NCBI GenBank assembly: GCA_019247605.1
Contig: JAFBAS010000037.1
Location: 1 to 52,235 of the forward strand
Direction: 5' to 3'
DNA length: 52,235 nucleotides
Source of the DNA: Hyphomicrobiales bacterium
GTDB taxonomy: Bacteria > Pseudomonadota > Alphaproteobacteria > Rhizobiales > Beijerinckiaceae
Part shown: piece after piece, positions 25,778 to 34,608 of the stretch
Layout: the number at the start of each line of letters is the position of its first letter
Position numbering within the stretch: position 1 is the first letter of the stretch
Program-made: the position numbers and the translations under genes
The notes under the pieces: generated by a model
What the model saw: only the letters and a program-made list of their open reading frames with translations
Told to the model about the DNA's origin: nothing
Database searches by the model: none

Positions 25778-26833
25778 ATGCATTCCGATTCGCGCATCCA
25801 AGCCGAGAAGCTTCTCGATTTCGTGGCCGCCGTCTATGTCACCCACGGCGTGCCCGAAGACGAGGCGAGGCTCGCGGCCGACACGCTCGTCCAGGCCGAC
25901 CTCTGGGGTCACCAATCGCATGGCGTGATGCGGCTTGCCTGGTATGTCGCGCGGCTACGCTCAGGCGCCATGCGGGCTGCAGCCGATCCTCACCTCGTTA
26001 TCGATGCGGGGGCGTTGGCAGTGGTGGACGGGCGTGACTCGATGGGCCAAGTGCTCGCGGCGCGCGCGGCGGATGAAGCCGTGCGTCGGGCGAAGGCGCA
26101 TGGGATCGGGGTCGTCGCGGTGCGCAACTCCAACCATTTCGGCACCGCGATGTATTTCACGCGCCGTGCCGCGCGAGAAGGGTGCGTCGCCTTTCTTTCA
26201 ACGAACGCCAGCCCGGCGATGGCGCCATGGGGCGGGCGCGAGAAACGGGTGGGCAACAATCCATGGTCGATCGCGGCCCCCGCGGGCGAGCACGCTCCGA
26301 TGGTGCTCGACATCGCCAACACGGTGGTGGCGCGCGGGAAGGTCTACCTCGCGCGCCAGAAGGGACAAAAGATTCCTCTCGGCTGGGCCATCGATCACGA
26401 AGGCGAGCCCACGACCGATCCGCTCGCTGCCTTGAGCGGCATTATTCTGCCGATGGGCGAGCACAAGGGCTATGGCATCGCCGTGATGATGGATGTGCTC
26501 TCCGGCGTCCTCACCGGGAGCAATTTTGGGACAAGCGTACGCGGGCCCTACCAGAGCGAGCACAAGAGCGGAGCCGGCCATCTGATGATCGCGCTCGACA
26601 TCGCTGCCTTTCAGCCGCTTGCCGAATTCGAGGTCCGGATGGGTAAACTCATCGCCGAGCTCAAATCGGGTCGTCTCGCCAACGGGGCGACCGAGATCCT
26701 GTATCCCGGCGAGCTCGAAGCGCGAAACGACGTCGAGAACCGCGCAAAAGGGCTCGTGCTTCCTCCAGACACCTTGTCGGCGTTGCGCGAGCTCGCGGGC
26801 GTTCGGGCAAACTGCCGTTTTGAGCTCAAGTGA
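25778..26833 (+). CDS. Ldh2-family malate/L-lactate dehydrogenase
   Basis: Encodes 351 aa from the ATG at 25778. NAD(P)-dependent oxidoreductase of the malate/ureidoglycolate/sulfolactate group, which is unrelated to classical MDH. Landmarks are DLWGHQSHGVMRLAWYV, VAVRNSNHFGTAMYFTRRA with the conserved catalytic His, VGNNPWSIAAPAG, MVLDIANTVVARGK and the MGEHKGYGIAVMMDVLSG loop. The exact substrate is not readable. It follows the phage-like region by 82 nt but has normal host-like composition, so it probably marks the right boundary of that insertion. Confidence 0.92.
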   Translation: MHSDSRIQAEKLLDFVAAVYVTHGVPEDEARLAADTLVQADLWGHQSHGVMRLAWYVARLRSGAMRAAADPHLVIDAGALAVVDGRDSMGQVLAARAADEAVRRAKAHGIGVVAVRNSNHFGTAMYFTRRAAREGCVAFLSTNASPAMAPWGGREKRVGNNPWSIAAPAGEHAPMVLDIANTVVARGKVYLARQKGQKIPLGWAIDHEGEPTTDPLAALSGIILPMGEHKGYGIAVMMDVLSGVLTGSNFGTSVRGPYQSEHKSGAGHLMIALDIAAFQPLAEFEVRMGKLIAELKSGRLANGATEILYPGELEARNDVENRAKGLVLPPDTLSALRELAGVRANCRFELK

Positions 26834-26940
26834 GGGCTCGCGCGATCACAGGCGAGTCGTGACAGCAAATTTGCGGAAATCCTGGTTTTCCGGCTTCATC
26901 GCGCCGAGAGTTAGGCTATCACGTTCAGGGAAGGACGCAG

Positions 26941-27069
26941 ATCATTCTTCTCAAGCGCCTCAAAGCCGCGCTTCTCGTCATCGTGATCGTCGCGGCTGCC
27001 CTCCTCCTCGGCAATATGCTCGCCAAGACCGGGCATTCCTTGTTCAACGAGCAGCCCACACCGCGTTAG
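26941..27069 (+). CDS. cryptic 42-residue single-pass membrane peptide, non-standard start
   Basis: An open frame read from 26941 gives a basic N-terminus (IILLKRLK), a strongly hydrophobic stretch (AALLVIVIVAAALLLGN) and a short polar tail (KTGHSLFNEQPTPR) ending at TAG 27067. That is the layout of a small inner-membrane protein with N-in orientation. There is an AGGGAAGGA box at 26927-26935, but the expected start position holds ATC (26941) or ATT (26944), and there is no ATG, GTG or TTG in frame at a usable distance. Either it uses a rare start codon or it is a decayed gene whose ATG became ATC. Confidence 0.45.
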   Translation: MILLKRLKAALLVIVIVAAALLLGNMLAKTGHSLFNEQPTPR

Positions 27070-27090
27070 AGCGGCAAGGGCTGAGCTCGC

Positions 27091-28650
27091 TCAATCGAGA
27101 ACCGCGTGCTCGGCGCTCGGTGCTGCCGCCACACGGGGCTTGCGCATGAAGAGAAGGAGGAGCGCGGTCGGCAAGCTCACCCAAAGCATCAGCGTGAAAT
27201 CATCGATGTAGGCGATGTTCAGCGCTTGCCGCGTGACCTCGTTATTGAGCGCCGTCAGGCCGGCAGAGGTCGCACTGTTCCAGAACACGTAAGCGCCGCC
27301 CGTTTGCAGCATGCGATTGAAGGGGGTGACGCTCTGGACAAGCTCGGCGTGCATCGTCTGCGTGTTTTGCGCCAGCAAGAAGGAAGTAACCGAAATCCCG
27401 ATCGCGCTGCCAACATTGCGGATCAACGCGAACAGAGCGGTTCCGTCCGTGCGAAGCTCAGCCGGCAGCGACGCGAAGGCGACGACCTGCAAGGGGATGA
27501 AGACGAAGCCGAGCCCGAAGCCTTGGATCGCGGTGGTGATCGTCAACGGCCACGCTGCGATGTCGGGCGTCCAGCTCGTCATCTGCCAAAGGCTACCCGC
27601 GAGGAGCACGACGCCTATAAGCATCAAAAGACGCGGATTGACCCGGTTCGTTAGTCTTCCGGCCACCATCATCGCGATCATCGTGCCGACGCCGCGCGGC
27701 GCCATCAGCAGGCCTGCCGTGCTTACCGGATAACCGGCGAGGTTTTGCAGATAGGGCGCAAGCAGCGCCGAGCTCGAGAGGAGCACCATGCTCACCGCGA
27801 ACATCACCAGGAACCCCGAGGTGAAGTTTATGTCGGCGAAAATGCGCGGCGTGATGAAGGGTTTCTCGGCGAGCCAGACATGCACCACGAAGAGATAGAG
27901 CCCGAGACCTGCAAGCACCGTCTCGATGACGATCTCGGTCGATCCGAACCAATCCTTCTGCTCGCCACGGTCGAGCATGAGCTGAAGCGCCCCGATGCCG
28001 AGGCTCAGCACCAAGAAGCCGATCCAGTCGAAGGGCAGCTTGGAATTGCGCCGCGTGTCGCTGAGGAAAAAGACAAGGCCGCAGATGGCAAGCACGCCGA
28101 TCGGCACGTTGATGTAGAACACGTAGCGCCAATCGTAAGCATCCGTGAGATAGCCCCCGAGCGTCGGACCGAGGATGGGCCCCACCATCACGCCCATTCC
28201 CCACATCGCCATGGCGGAGCCGCGCTGCTCGGGCGGGTAAAGATCGAGCATCGTGGCTTGTGAGAGTGGCACGAGAGCCGCGCCGAACATCCCTTGCAGC
28301 AGCCGAAACAGCACCATTTGCGTGAGGGATTCCGCCAAGCCGCAGAGCATCGAGGCAAGAGTGAATCCGGCAAGGCAGGTGATGAAAAATCCCTTGCGGC
28401 CAAAGCGGGCGGACAGCCATCCAACCGGTGAGGTCATGATGGCGGCAGCCACGATGTAGGAGGTCAGAACCCAGGTGATCTGGTCGGAGGTCGCCGAAAG
28501 GCTGCCCTGCATATAAGGAAGCGCCACATTGGCGATCGTCTGGTCGAGCGCCTGCATCAAGGTCGCGGCCATCACGCAGACGGTGATGATGCCGCGATGC
28601 TGGGGGGCCTCGTCCTCGCCCGCGCGGACCTCAGTTCTTGGCCGCGACAT
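27091..28650 (-). CDS. emrB: EmrB/QacA-type (DHA2) multidrug efflux MFS transporter
   Basis: Encodes 519 aa from the ATG at 28650 (GGAGAGAACCG upstream), overlapping the end of the EmrA-like gene by 20 nt. Fourteen membrane segments. MFS signatures: LMQALDQTIANVALPYM in helix 1, GWLSARFGRKGFFI in loop 2-3, and the motif C segment GPILGPTLGGYL. It works with the EmrA-like periplasmic adaptor upstream, and with an outer-membrane channel not in the window, to export toxic hydrophobic compounds. A MarR regulator heads the operon. Confidence 0.94.
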   Translation of the reverse strand: MSRPRTEVRAGEDEAPQHRGIITVCVMAATLMQALDQTIANVALPYMQGSLSATSDQITWVLTSYIVAAAIMTSPVGWLSARFGRKGFFITCLAGFTLASMLCGLAESLTQMVLFRLLQGMFGAALVPLSQATMLDLYPPEQRGSAMAMWGMGVMVGPILGPTLGGYLTDAYDWRYVFYINVPIGVLAICGLVFFLSDTRRNSKLPFDWIGFLVLSLGIGALQLMLDRGEQKDWFGSTEIVIETVLAGLGLYLFVVHVWLAEKPFITPRIFADINFTSGFLVMFAVSMVLLSSSALLAPYLQNLAGYPVSTAGLLMAPRGVGTMIAMMVAGRLTNRVNPRLLMLIGVVLLAGSLWQMTSWTPDIAAWPLTITTAIQGFGLGFVFIPLQVVAFASLPAELRTDGTALFALIRNVGSAIGISVTSFLLAQNTQTMHAELVQSVTPFNRMLQTGGAYVFWNSATSAGLTALNNEVTRQALNIAYIDDFTLMLWVSLPTALLLLFMRKPRVAAAPSAEHAVLD

Positions 28651-30046
28651 CGGTTCTCTCCGGTGGCGCACCGCCCCAGAGCTCGGAGATCGTGCGCTTG
28701 TGGCCCGTGTCGATGTCCACCACCACGCTCATGCCCGAGCGCAAGATCGGGTAACCGTCCTTCTGCTCGACGGTGATCCGCACCGGGATGCGCTGCACGA
28801 CCTTCACCCAATTGCCGCTTGCGTTCTGCGGCGGCAGGATCGAGAACTCGGCGCCGCTCGCCGGGCTGATGCTCTCGACCTTTCCGGCCCAGCTCCGCCC
28901 GGGGTAGGAGTCGACGGTGATCTCGACCGGGTCGCCGGGCTTCACATAGGTGAGATCGGTCTCCTTCAGGTTGGCATCGACCCACACATGGTTTGGGGAG
29001 ACGAGACCGACCGCGCCGGTGTTGGTGAGCGCCGCCGTTTGCGAAACGAGGTAGGTCCCGAGCTGCAAGGCATCGACCTGCGTCGCGATTCCGGCGAAGG
29101 GCGCGCGCACCACGGTGTGGTCGAGCTGTCTTTGCGCCTCATCGACCTGAGCCTTCGCCTGCTGCCATTGCGGCATGGTCTCGATCGGCGCGTCGACGTT
29201 GCCGTTGAGGCGCGCCAGCGTGACCTGCGCCTGTTGCTTCAGGGATTGAAGCGTCTTTTGCGCGGCCAGCAAGGTGAAATGCGTCTGGTCGTAGGTGGCC
29301 CTCGTGCCGAAATCCGTCTTGAGGAGGGAGGCGGCCCGATCGAAATTCGTCTGCGCCAAATCCACCTGCGCGTTCTGCGCGTCGATGTCGTTCAGGATGC
29401 GCCGGTAATCTTCCTTCGTCGCGTTGATGGTCAACTCGACTTGTCCCAGCTGCGCCTTGGCTTGGTCGAGCGCGATCTGGAATTGCCGCGGATCGATTTT
29501 GAAAAGCACTTGGTTCGCCGCGACCTTCTCGCCTTCATGCACATCGACTTCGGACACGAGACCCGACACATCGGTCGAGACCATGAGCTTCGCTGCCCTC
29601 ACATAGGCGTCGTCTGCCGAAACGTAGCGCCCACCGCGAAACCAGAAGACGGCGGCGACGATGAGCACGGCCGCGATCCCGCCGAGCATGAGCATGGCGC
29701 GAAGGCGTCGCCTTCCCTTCGCGCGCCTCACCGGTTTTGCGGTGCTGTCGAGCGGTGTCACCGGGGCCGGAGCCTCGCGGCGCGCAGCGGGCGCGTCGCT
29801 GCGCACGCTTGGCCGCTCGCGCGGCTCGCCTCTTGCCTGTGGGGGCGCGGAGGCGGAAACGGAAGCGGAAGCGGAAGCAGAAGCAGGAGCAGGAGATGAG
29901 GCCATCGCGGCGTCGGCCGGGAATTTCCGAGTGCCGACGTCGGTCGGGCCGGGCTCGGCGCTCTCTTCTAGAGGCGCGCCGGTCCCGGGCTTGATCTCGA
30001 CGACCTCGCCACCGGGGCGGACGATCTTCACATTTCCTCGCGTCAT
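28631..30046 (-). CDS. emrA: EmrA/HlyD-family efflux membrane-fusion protein
   Basis: Encodes 471 aa from the ATG at 30046 (GAGGGCGG upstream), 10 nt after the MarR stop. Residues 1-115 are an unusual cytoplasmic extension with a Ser-Ala repeat (ASASASASVSASA). A membrane anchor (AMLMLGGIAAVLIVAAVFWF) follows, then the adaptor domains: the lipoyl half motif SGLVSEVDVHEGEKVAANQVL, a coiled-coil hairpin, and RAPFAGIATQVDALQLGTYL. The N-terminal extension is longer than in E. coli EmrA and is encoded by a hexanucleotide repeat. Confidence 0.92.
   Translation of the reverse strand: MTRGNVKIVRPGGEVVEIKPGTGAPLEESAEPGPTDVGTRKFPADAAMASSPAPASASASASVSASAPPQARGEPRERPSVRSDAPAARREAPAPVTPLDSTAKPVRRAKGRRRLRAMLMLGGIAAVLIVAAVFWFRGGRYVSADDAYVRAAKLMVSTDVSGLVSEVDVHEGEKVAANQVLFKIDPRQFQIALDQAKAQLGQVELTINATKEDYRRILNDIDAQNAQVDLAQTNFDRAASLLKTDFGTRATYDQTHFTLLAAQKTLQSLKQQAQVTLARLNGNVDAPIETMPQWQQAKAQVDEAQRQLDHTVVRAPFAGIATQVDALQLGTYLVSQTAALTNTGAVGLVSPNHVWVDANLKETDLTYVKPGDPVEITVDSYPGRSWAGKVESISPASGAEFSILPPQNASGNWVKVVQRIPVRITVEQKDGYPILRSGMSVVVDIDTGHKRTISELWGGAPPERTDVAAKN
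29855..29896. repeat. hexanucleotide microsatellite inside emrA
   Basis: Seven hexamer units based on GGAAGC (three exact, the rest one or two changes) run from 29855 to 29896. Read in the gene they encode alternating Ser and Ala. Gain or loss of a unit would add or remove two residues without a frameshift, so the N-terminal linker length may vary between strains. Confidence 0.75.
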
Positions 30047-30056
30047 CGTACCGCCC

Positions 30057-30512
30057 TCACACGGCCTGTGCGAACATCGGCGCCTGCGCAAGATTGGCTT
30101 TCATGCGCAGTAGCGTGTCGATTTGCGTGTTGAGCGCGGCATCGGAAATGCCGGCCGTCACCTCCTCGCGCAAGGCGTCGCGCCAGGCATGGATGTCGTC
30201 GAGAACAGGCTTTGCCTTCGGGGTGAGATGAAGCCGTTTGACCCGGCGATCCTTGGCGTCCGGGCGCCGCTCCACGAGGCCTCGCGCCTCCAGCCTGTCG
30301 ACAAGCCGGCAGACCGTGATCGGTTCCACCTCGACGAGGCCCGCGAGATCGCTTTGCGAGATGCCCGATTGGCGCTCGAGCCAGCTTAGGATCACCCATT
30401 GGGCGCGCGTCATCCCGTGCTGCCGGCGTGCGCGCTGATCGGCGCGCGTGCGCATCAGCCGAGCCACGTCATAGAGCAGATAGAGAAGGTCGGTTTCGAG
30501 TTTCTTTGTCAT
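30057..30512 (-). CDS. MarR-family regulator of the efflux operon
   Basis: Encodes 151 aa. Winged helix-turn-helix of the MarR type: GMTRAQWVILSWLERQSGISQ, recognition region VEPITVCRLVDRLEARGLV, and the wing ERRPDAKDRRVKRLHLTPKA. It heads the operon MarR-EmrA-EmrB and would repress it until a toxic ligand binds. The palindrome ATAAGGCTCCTTAT at 30541-30554, 29 nt upstream of the start, and an ATAAGG half-site at 30511-30516 on the start codon are likely binding sites. Confidence 0.93.
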   Translation of the reverse strand: MTKKLETDLLYLLYDVARLMRTRADQRARRQHGMTRAQWVILSWLERQSGISQSDLAGLVEVEPITVCRLVDRLEARGLVERRPDAKDRRVKRLHLTPKAKPVLDDIHAWRDALREEVTAGISDAALNTQIDTLLRMKANLAQAPMFAQAV

Positions 30513-30540
30513 AAGGATGCTTTTCTTGTGCAGCGTTTAT

Positions 30541-30554
30541 ATAAGGCTCCTTAT
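30541..30554. promoter_or_regulatory. palindrome, probable MarR operator
   Basis: ATAAGGCTCCTTAT is a 14-bp palindrome with 6-bp arms, in the AT-rich promoter region of the MarR-EmrAB operon. A second ATAAGG half-site overlaps the MarR start codon. MarR proteins usually bind palindromes of this size. Confidence 0.65.
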
Positions 30555-30692
30555 GATTTCGGGCAAGTGCCATCGACGAATTCGGAAAGGGCGGTTGTCG
30601 CGGTTTGAGAAGGCCGTCGGGGCGCACCGGCCGCTGAGGGGGGTTGCCGAGTGGCGGGGATGAAGAGACGTTTCGACGCGGATGTCAGGGCC

Positions 30693-32054
30693 TCACCCGC
30701 TCCGGCCAGTGGAGGCTTCGGCGAGCGGCGCCGATCCACGCGCGCCCACGGCCCGACCGGCGAAAAACGTGATCGCGGCCGACGCAAGCGAGCAAAGCGC
30801 CAGAAAGTAAAGTCCGAACTCGAAACTGTTGGTTTCGTCCTTGATCCAGCCGACGACGAAGGGACCGAAATAGCCCCCGAGATTTCCGATCGCGTTGATG
30901 AACGCGATGGCGCCCGCGGCGGCCGTGCCGCTGAGGAATTGCGAGGGCAGGGGCCAGAACGCGGTGCGTGAGCCATAGATCCCGACAATCGCAATCGACA
31001 TCGCAGCGAGGGCCCAATACGTGCTTCCGAAGAGGCCCGCACCCGCCAGGCCGAGAAAGCCGACGAAGGACGCGCTGATCAGATGCCAGCGCCGCTCTCC
31101 GCTCTTGTCCGAGGACCATCCCCAGATCAGGAGCCCTGCCATGCCGATGAGGAAGGGGATTGCCGAGACGATGCCGGTCATCGTGTTCGTGAGACCGAGC
31201 CCCTTCACGATCTGCGGCATGAAGAAAGTCGTGCCATAGCTCGCGGTCGAGCTCGTCAGATAGATCATCGCCAATGAATAGACGCGCGGATCGGCGAGCG
31301 CCTTCCAAAGGCTCAGGCGTCCCTTGGCCTCGATCTGGCGCCGCTCAGTTTCGAGCTCCGCCTCGAGCCAGGCGCGCTCCTCCGGACGAAGCCAGGCCGC
31401 GTGAGCGGGCCTGTCGATCATCACGGCAAGCACCACGAAAGCCAGGATCACGGCCGGCAACGCTTCAAGGATGAACACCCATTGCCAGCCGCGCAAGGCG
31501 AGCACGCCGTCCATGCCGAGGATCAATCCGGAGATGGCGTTGCCGAGAGCGTTGGCGATCGGCTGCGCGAAAAAGAGCGCCGCGATGGCACGGCCACGAT
31601 ATCGGTCGGGGAACCAATAGGTGAAGTAGAAAACCATCCCCGGGAAGAAGCCCGCCTCGGCCGCGCCCAAGAGGAAGCGCACCAGGATGAAGCTTTTAGG
31701 CCCCGTGACGAAAGCCGAGGCGGCCGAAATGATTCCCCAGGTGATCATGATGCGGGCGATCCAGCGGCGCGCGCCGACGCGCTCGAGAATCACATTGCTC
31801 GGCACCTCGAAAATGAAATAGCCGAAGAAAAAAATGCCGGCGCCGAACCCGAACAGCGTGGCAGTGAGGCCGAGATCCGCGTTCATCGTCAACGCCGCGA
31901 CCGCCACATTGGTGCGGTCGATGAAGGCGACGCAATAGGCGATCGCGGCAAGCGGCAAGATTCGCCACGCCACCTTTTTGACAACCAGCGCTTCGAGGGG
32001 GCTCGAAGCCGTCGGCTGCGTTTCGGGCGGAGTCTTCACGTCGGGCGAATTCAT
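30693..32054 (-). CDS. MFS transporter, anion:cation symporter (ACS) family
   Basis: Encodes 453 aa from the ATG at 32054 (GAGAGGAC just upstream). Twelve membrane segments. ACS-family pattern: AYCVAFIDRTNVAVAALTMN in helix 1, GYFIFEVPSNVILERVGARRWIARI in loop 2-3, and LLGAAEAGFFPGMVFYFTYWFP, the ACS signature in helix 4. Members take up organic anions such as phthalate, tartrate, galactonate or glucarate. Nearby genes (a decarboxylating-dehydrogenase-family enzyme at 32913) would fit use of a hydroxy acid such as tartrate, but that is inference. Confidence 0.92.
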   Translation of the reverse strand: MNSPDVKTPPETQPTASSPLEALVVKKVAWRILPLAAIAYCVAFIDRTNVAVAALTMNADLGLTATLFGFGAGIFFFGYFIFEVPSNVILERVGARRWIARIMITWGIISAASAFVTGPKSFILVRFLLGAAEAGFFPGMVFYFTYWFPDRYRGRAIAALFFAQPIANALGNAISGLILGMDGVLALRGWQWVFILEALPAVILAFVVLAVMIDRPAHAAWLRPEERAWLEAELETERRQIEAKGRLSLWKALADPRVYSLAMIYLTSSTASYGTTFFMPQIVKGLGLTNTMTGIVSAIPFLIGMAGLLIWGWSSDKSGERRWHLISASFVGFLGLAGAGLFGSTYWALAAMSIAIVGIYGSRTAFWPLPSQFLSGTAAAGAIAFINAIGNLGGYFGPFVVGWIKDETNSFEFGLYFLALCSLASAAITFFAGRAVGARGSAPLAEASTGRSG

Positions 32055-32244
32055 GTCCTCTCGCCGCTAATTAATTTGTCGGTTGAGGGGAAACGGCACT
32101 TGCCGCGAGGAAGCGATGCTCGCCTGTTTCGACGTCCTTGCCAAGATTGCTTCTTGGCCGTTCCGTGATGGGAGCGCAAACGAAAAGGCACGGATGCGCC
32201 GGCCGATACCCCCGCGCATGACGGGGTGCGGTTCTGATCAGCGC

Positions 32245-32838
32245 TCAGGGTGTTTCCGGCATCACCGCCATCTCGACCTCGCGAGCGCGGTTGAGGCCTG
32301 CCATCACATCGGCAAGCTCGGGGCGAAGCGCGAGTCTTCGTCCGTAATGACGGCGGAGAGCCTCTGTGAGCCGGCCGCCCCGTCCGAGGAGGTCGTCGGC
32401 GAAGCCGATCATGCGCGAGTTCGGCCAGGCCTTCGGCCTGATGGCGACGAGCCGTTCGAAGATGCGCTCCTCCGTCGCCTCAGGGTCGGCCTGCACGAGC
32501 AAGGTCGTCATCGCGGCCGTGGAGCGGGAAATTCCGGCATGGCAATGAATGAGAAGATGCCCTTCGCCCCGCGCCGCAAGGTCACGCTGGAAATTCGCTC
32601 CGAAAGCGAGGATCTCCTCGACATGATGCGCTTGCGGAAGCACGATTGCGGGCCCGGGCTCGATGGCGTCGGTGAAATGCATTTCGGTGCGGTGATGAGG
32701 ATCGTAGGCGAAGAAGGCCTCGGGCTCAGGCCAATTCGGATCAAGGATCGAGAGCACATGCGTCACGGCGCGGGCAGAGTGGTCGCCGAGCTCATCGAGG
32801 CCGCAGATGGTGAGATCGGGCAGAAGCTTTGTGGTCAT
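32245..32838 (-). CDS. small tyrosine/dual-specificity phosphatase-like protein
   Basis: Encodes 197 aa. The signature C-x5-R loop is at 98-106 (HCHAGISRS), with nucleophile Cys99 and Arg105. Asp57 in MHFTDAIE could be the general acid. The N-terminus DLTICGLDELGDHSARAVTH fits a group of bacterial dual-specificity phosphatase-like proteins. Substrate unknown: phosphotyrosine, phosphoinositide or a small molecule are possible. It stands between the MFS gene and the dehydrogenase, all on one strand with gaps of 190 and 74 nt. Confidence 0.88.
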   Translation of the reverse strand: MTTKLLPDLTICGLDELGDHSARAVTHVLSILDPNWPEPEAFFAYDPHHRTEMHFTDAIEPGPAIVLPQAHHVEEILAFGANFQRDLAARGEGHLLIHCHAGISRSTAAMTTLLVQADPEATEERIFERLVAIRPKAWPNSRMIGFADDLLGRGGRLTEALRRHYGRRLALRPELADVMAGLNRAREVEMAVMPETP

Positions 32839-32912
32839 GTTTCAGCCCATACCACACCCGCGGAGCCATGCCACATGAACTCTGACATCCCTCGTGCGCC
32901 GAGAAGCCTCAT

Positions 32913-34025
32913 TCACGAGCTTGCCGGAACCGGAGGCTTCGCACGCATGCCGGTTTTGCCGTGGATATCGGAAATGCCCTCGGCCACCGCTTGAGCAAAG
33001 CCATCCGTCGACAGCGCGCCGCCGAGGTCGGCCGTGCGCAGCTTTGGGTTGGCGAGCGCGCGCTCGACCGAAGCCTCGACCAGCCAAGCGGCGTTCTCGA
33101 GGATCGGGTTGCCATCCTTGCGTCCTCGCCAGGCGAGGAGCATGGCGGCACTCGAAATGAGCGATGTCGGATTGGCTATGTTCTGTCCGGCGATGTCGGG
33201 CGCCGAGCCGTGCTGGGCCTGCGCGACGCAGATCTCGTCGCCCTGATTGATCGAGCCGCCGAGCCCGAGGCTCCCCGCAAGCTCGGAAGCTTCATCGGAG
33301 AGGATGTCGCCGAACATGTTCGTGGTGACGATCACGTCGAAGCGGTCCGGATTTCGAATGAGATGCGCGGCCGTCGCGTCGACGATCATCTCGTCGAGCT
33401 CGACGTCTGGAAATTCCCCCGCCACCTTGCGCACCTCACGCAGGAAGAGGCCGTCCGTGAGCTTCAGCACATTGGCCTTGTGGACCGCCGTCACTTTCCG
33501 GCGCCGCTGTCTTGCAAGCTCAAACGCCGCCTTCGCGATCCGGCGCGATCCCTTCGCCGTGATCTTGCGAAGCGAAAGCGCCATGTCGGGTTCGGGGGCG
33601 AATTCGCCGGAACCCTCGAACATGTTGCGGTCCGCGTAAAACCCTTCCGTATTCTCGCGCACGATGACGAGGTCCATCGGCTTGCGCAAAGGCGTCAGGC
33701 CCTCGCGTGAGCGAGACGGGCGTATATTGGCGAAAAGCTCGAAGCGCCTCCTGAGTTCGCCGGACGGGTTGAGCCCGCCTTGCGCGCGCGGCGGGTAATC
33801 GAGATGCGAGACCGGGCCGAGGAGAACGCCACCGACTTCGGGCACGCGCTCGAGCACCGCCTTGGGCAAGGTGGTACCTTCGGCCCGCAAGCTCGCAAAC
33901 CCGATGTCGCGTCTTTCTATTTCGAGCCCGAACGGTGAAGCAGCGTCGACGGCTCGCAAGACATGCATCGTCGCCTTTGTGATCTCCGGGCCGATGCCGT
34001 CGCCCGGGAGAACGAGAATCTTCAT
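32913..34025 (-). CDS. isocitrate/isopropylmalate dehydrogenase-family enzyme
   Basis: Encodes 370 aa. Decarboxylating beta-hydroxyacid dehydrogenase: N-terminal ILVLPGDGIGPEI, substrate loop NIRPSRS, VIVRENTEGFYADRN, active-site Lys in AVHKANVLK, and metal-binding Asp residues in DVIVTTNMFGDILSDEASELAG. The cofactor region near HGSAPDIAGQNIANPTS fits NAD. LeuB is usually beside leuCD; here the context is different, so homoisocitrate, tartrate or another malate-like substrate is possible. A DUF6494 gene precedes it by 32 nt in the same operon. Confidence 0.9.
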   Translation of the reverse strand: MKILVLPGDGIGPEITKATMHVLRAVDAASPFGLEIERRDIGFASLRAEGTTLPKAVLERVPEVGGVLLGPVSHLDYPPRAQGGLNPSGELRRRFELFANIRPSRSREGLTPLRKPMDLVIVRENTEGFYADRNMFEGSGEFAPEPDMALSLRKITAKGSRRIAKAAFELARQRRRKVTAVHKANVLKLTDGLFLREVRKVAGEFPDVELDEMIVDATAAHLIRNPDRFDVIVTTNMFGDILSDEASELAGSLGLGGSINQGDEICVAQAQHGSAPDIAGQNIANPTSLISSAAMLLAWRGRKDGNPILENAAWLVEASVERALANPKLRTADLGGALSTDGFAQAVAEGISDIHGKTGMRAKPPVPASS

Positions 34026-34057
34026 TGGGTTTGGGCGCTTCTCAGCTCACTCGAGCC

Positions 34058-34252
34058 TCACGCGACCTTGATTTCATGCTCAACGACATGCTCGAGCGAG
34101 GGCACGTCTTTCGAAGTCAGCACCATCTTCAGATGAAGCGTCGAGCCTTTTATGCTCCCTTCGCGCAGCACGCGCTCGATCTCCCGCTGCGAGGTGACGC
34201 CGACCTCTTTCAGGAACTTCCGAATTTCCATGTTGAGCCTGTCTTCGTCCAT
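34058..34252 (-). CDS. DUF6494-family small protein
   Basis: Encodes 64 aa from the ATG at 34252, with GGAGAACC upstream. Reads MDEDRLNMEIRKFLKEVGVT, then SQREIERVLREG, and ends EHVVEHEIKVA, which is the pattern of the DUF6494 family of short alphaproteobacterial proteins. Function unknown. A longer frame to 34570 crosses a REP-like element and is not used. It lies just upstream of the dehydrogenase gene and is probably cotranscribed. Confidence 0.85.
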   Translation of the reverse strand: MDEDRLNMEIRKFLKEVGVTSQREIERVLREGSIKGSTLHLKMVLTSKDVPSLEHVVEHEIKVA

Positions 34253-34405
34253 CGGGGTTCTCCAGTTTCGCCGCGATGCCATTTGCGAACGCGATCGTGG
34301 TTTTTGGGAAAGCTCGCATCGAAGCATAGCCCGGGAACCCTTCCTCACGAAATCACCTGGGATAGGTGACCACCTCCGCTTTTGCGCGCAGCTCCCATTC
34401 CGCTC

Positions 34406-34474
34406 ATTGCCGCGCATGCGGCAATCCAGGAAATGAGTGCAATGCCGGGAAATTGATGCCCGCCTTCGCGGGCA
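34406..34474. repeat. REP-like double hairpin element
   Basis: Two hairpins: ATTGCCGC / GCGGCAAT (34406-34425, loop GCAT) and TGCCCGC / GCGGGCA (34457-34474, loop CTTC). This pair of palindromes with the text cccgccttcgcgggc is typical of extragenic palindromic repeats of proteobacteria. Apart from this element the 34253-34608 interval shows nothing. Confidence 0.7.
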
Positions 34475-34608
34475 AGAGCGGACAGATTGAGCTTTTTCGT
34501 AAGGTGGCTGCAAAGGTTCTCGGTTAGGCGGCCACATGCGACGAACATGCGACAAGATGAAGCCGCGCAAATGATTTTCAGGAGATTCGAACAGGTACGC
34601 AGCTGCAG

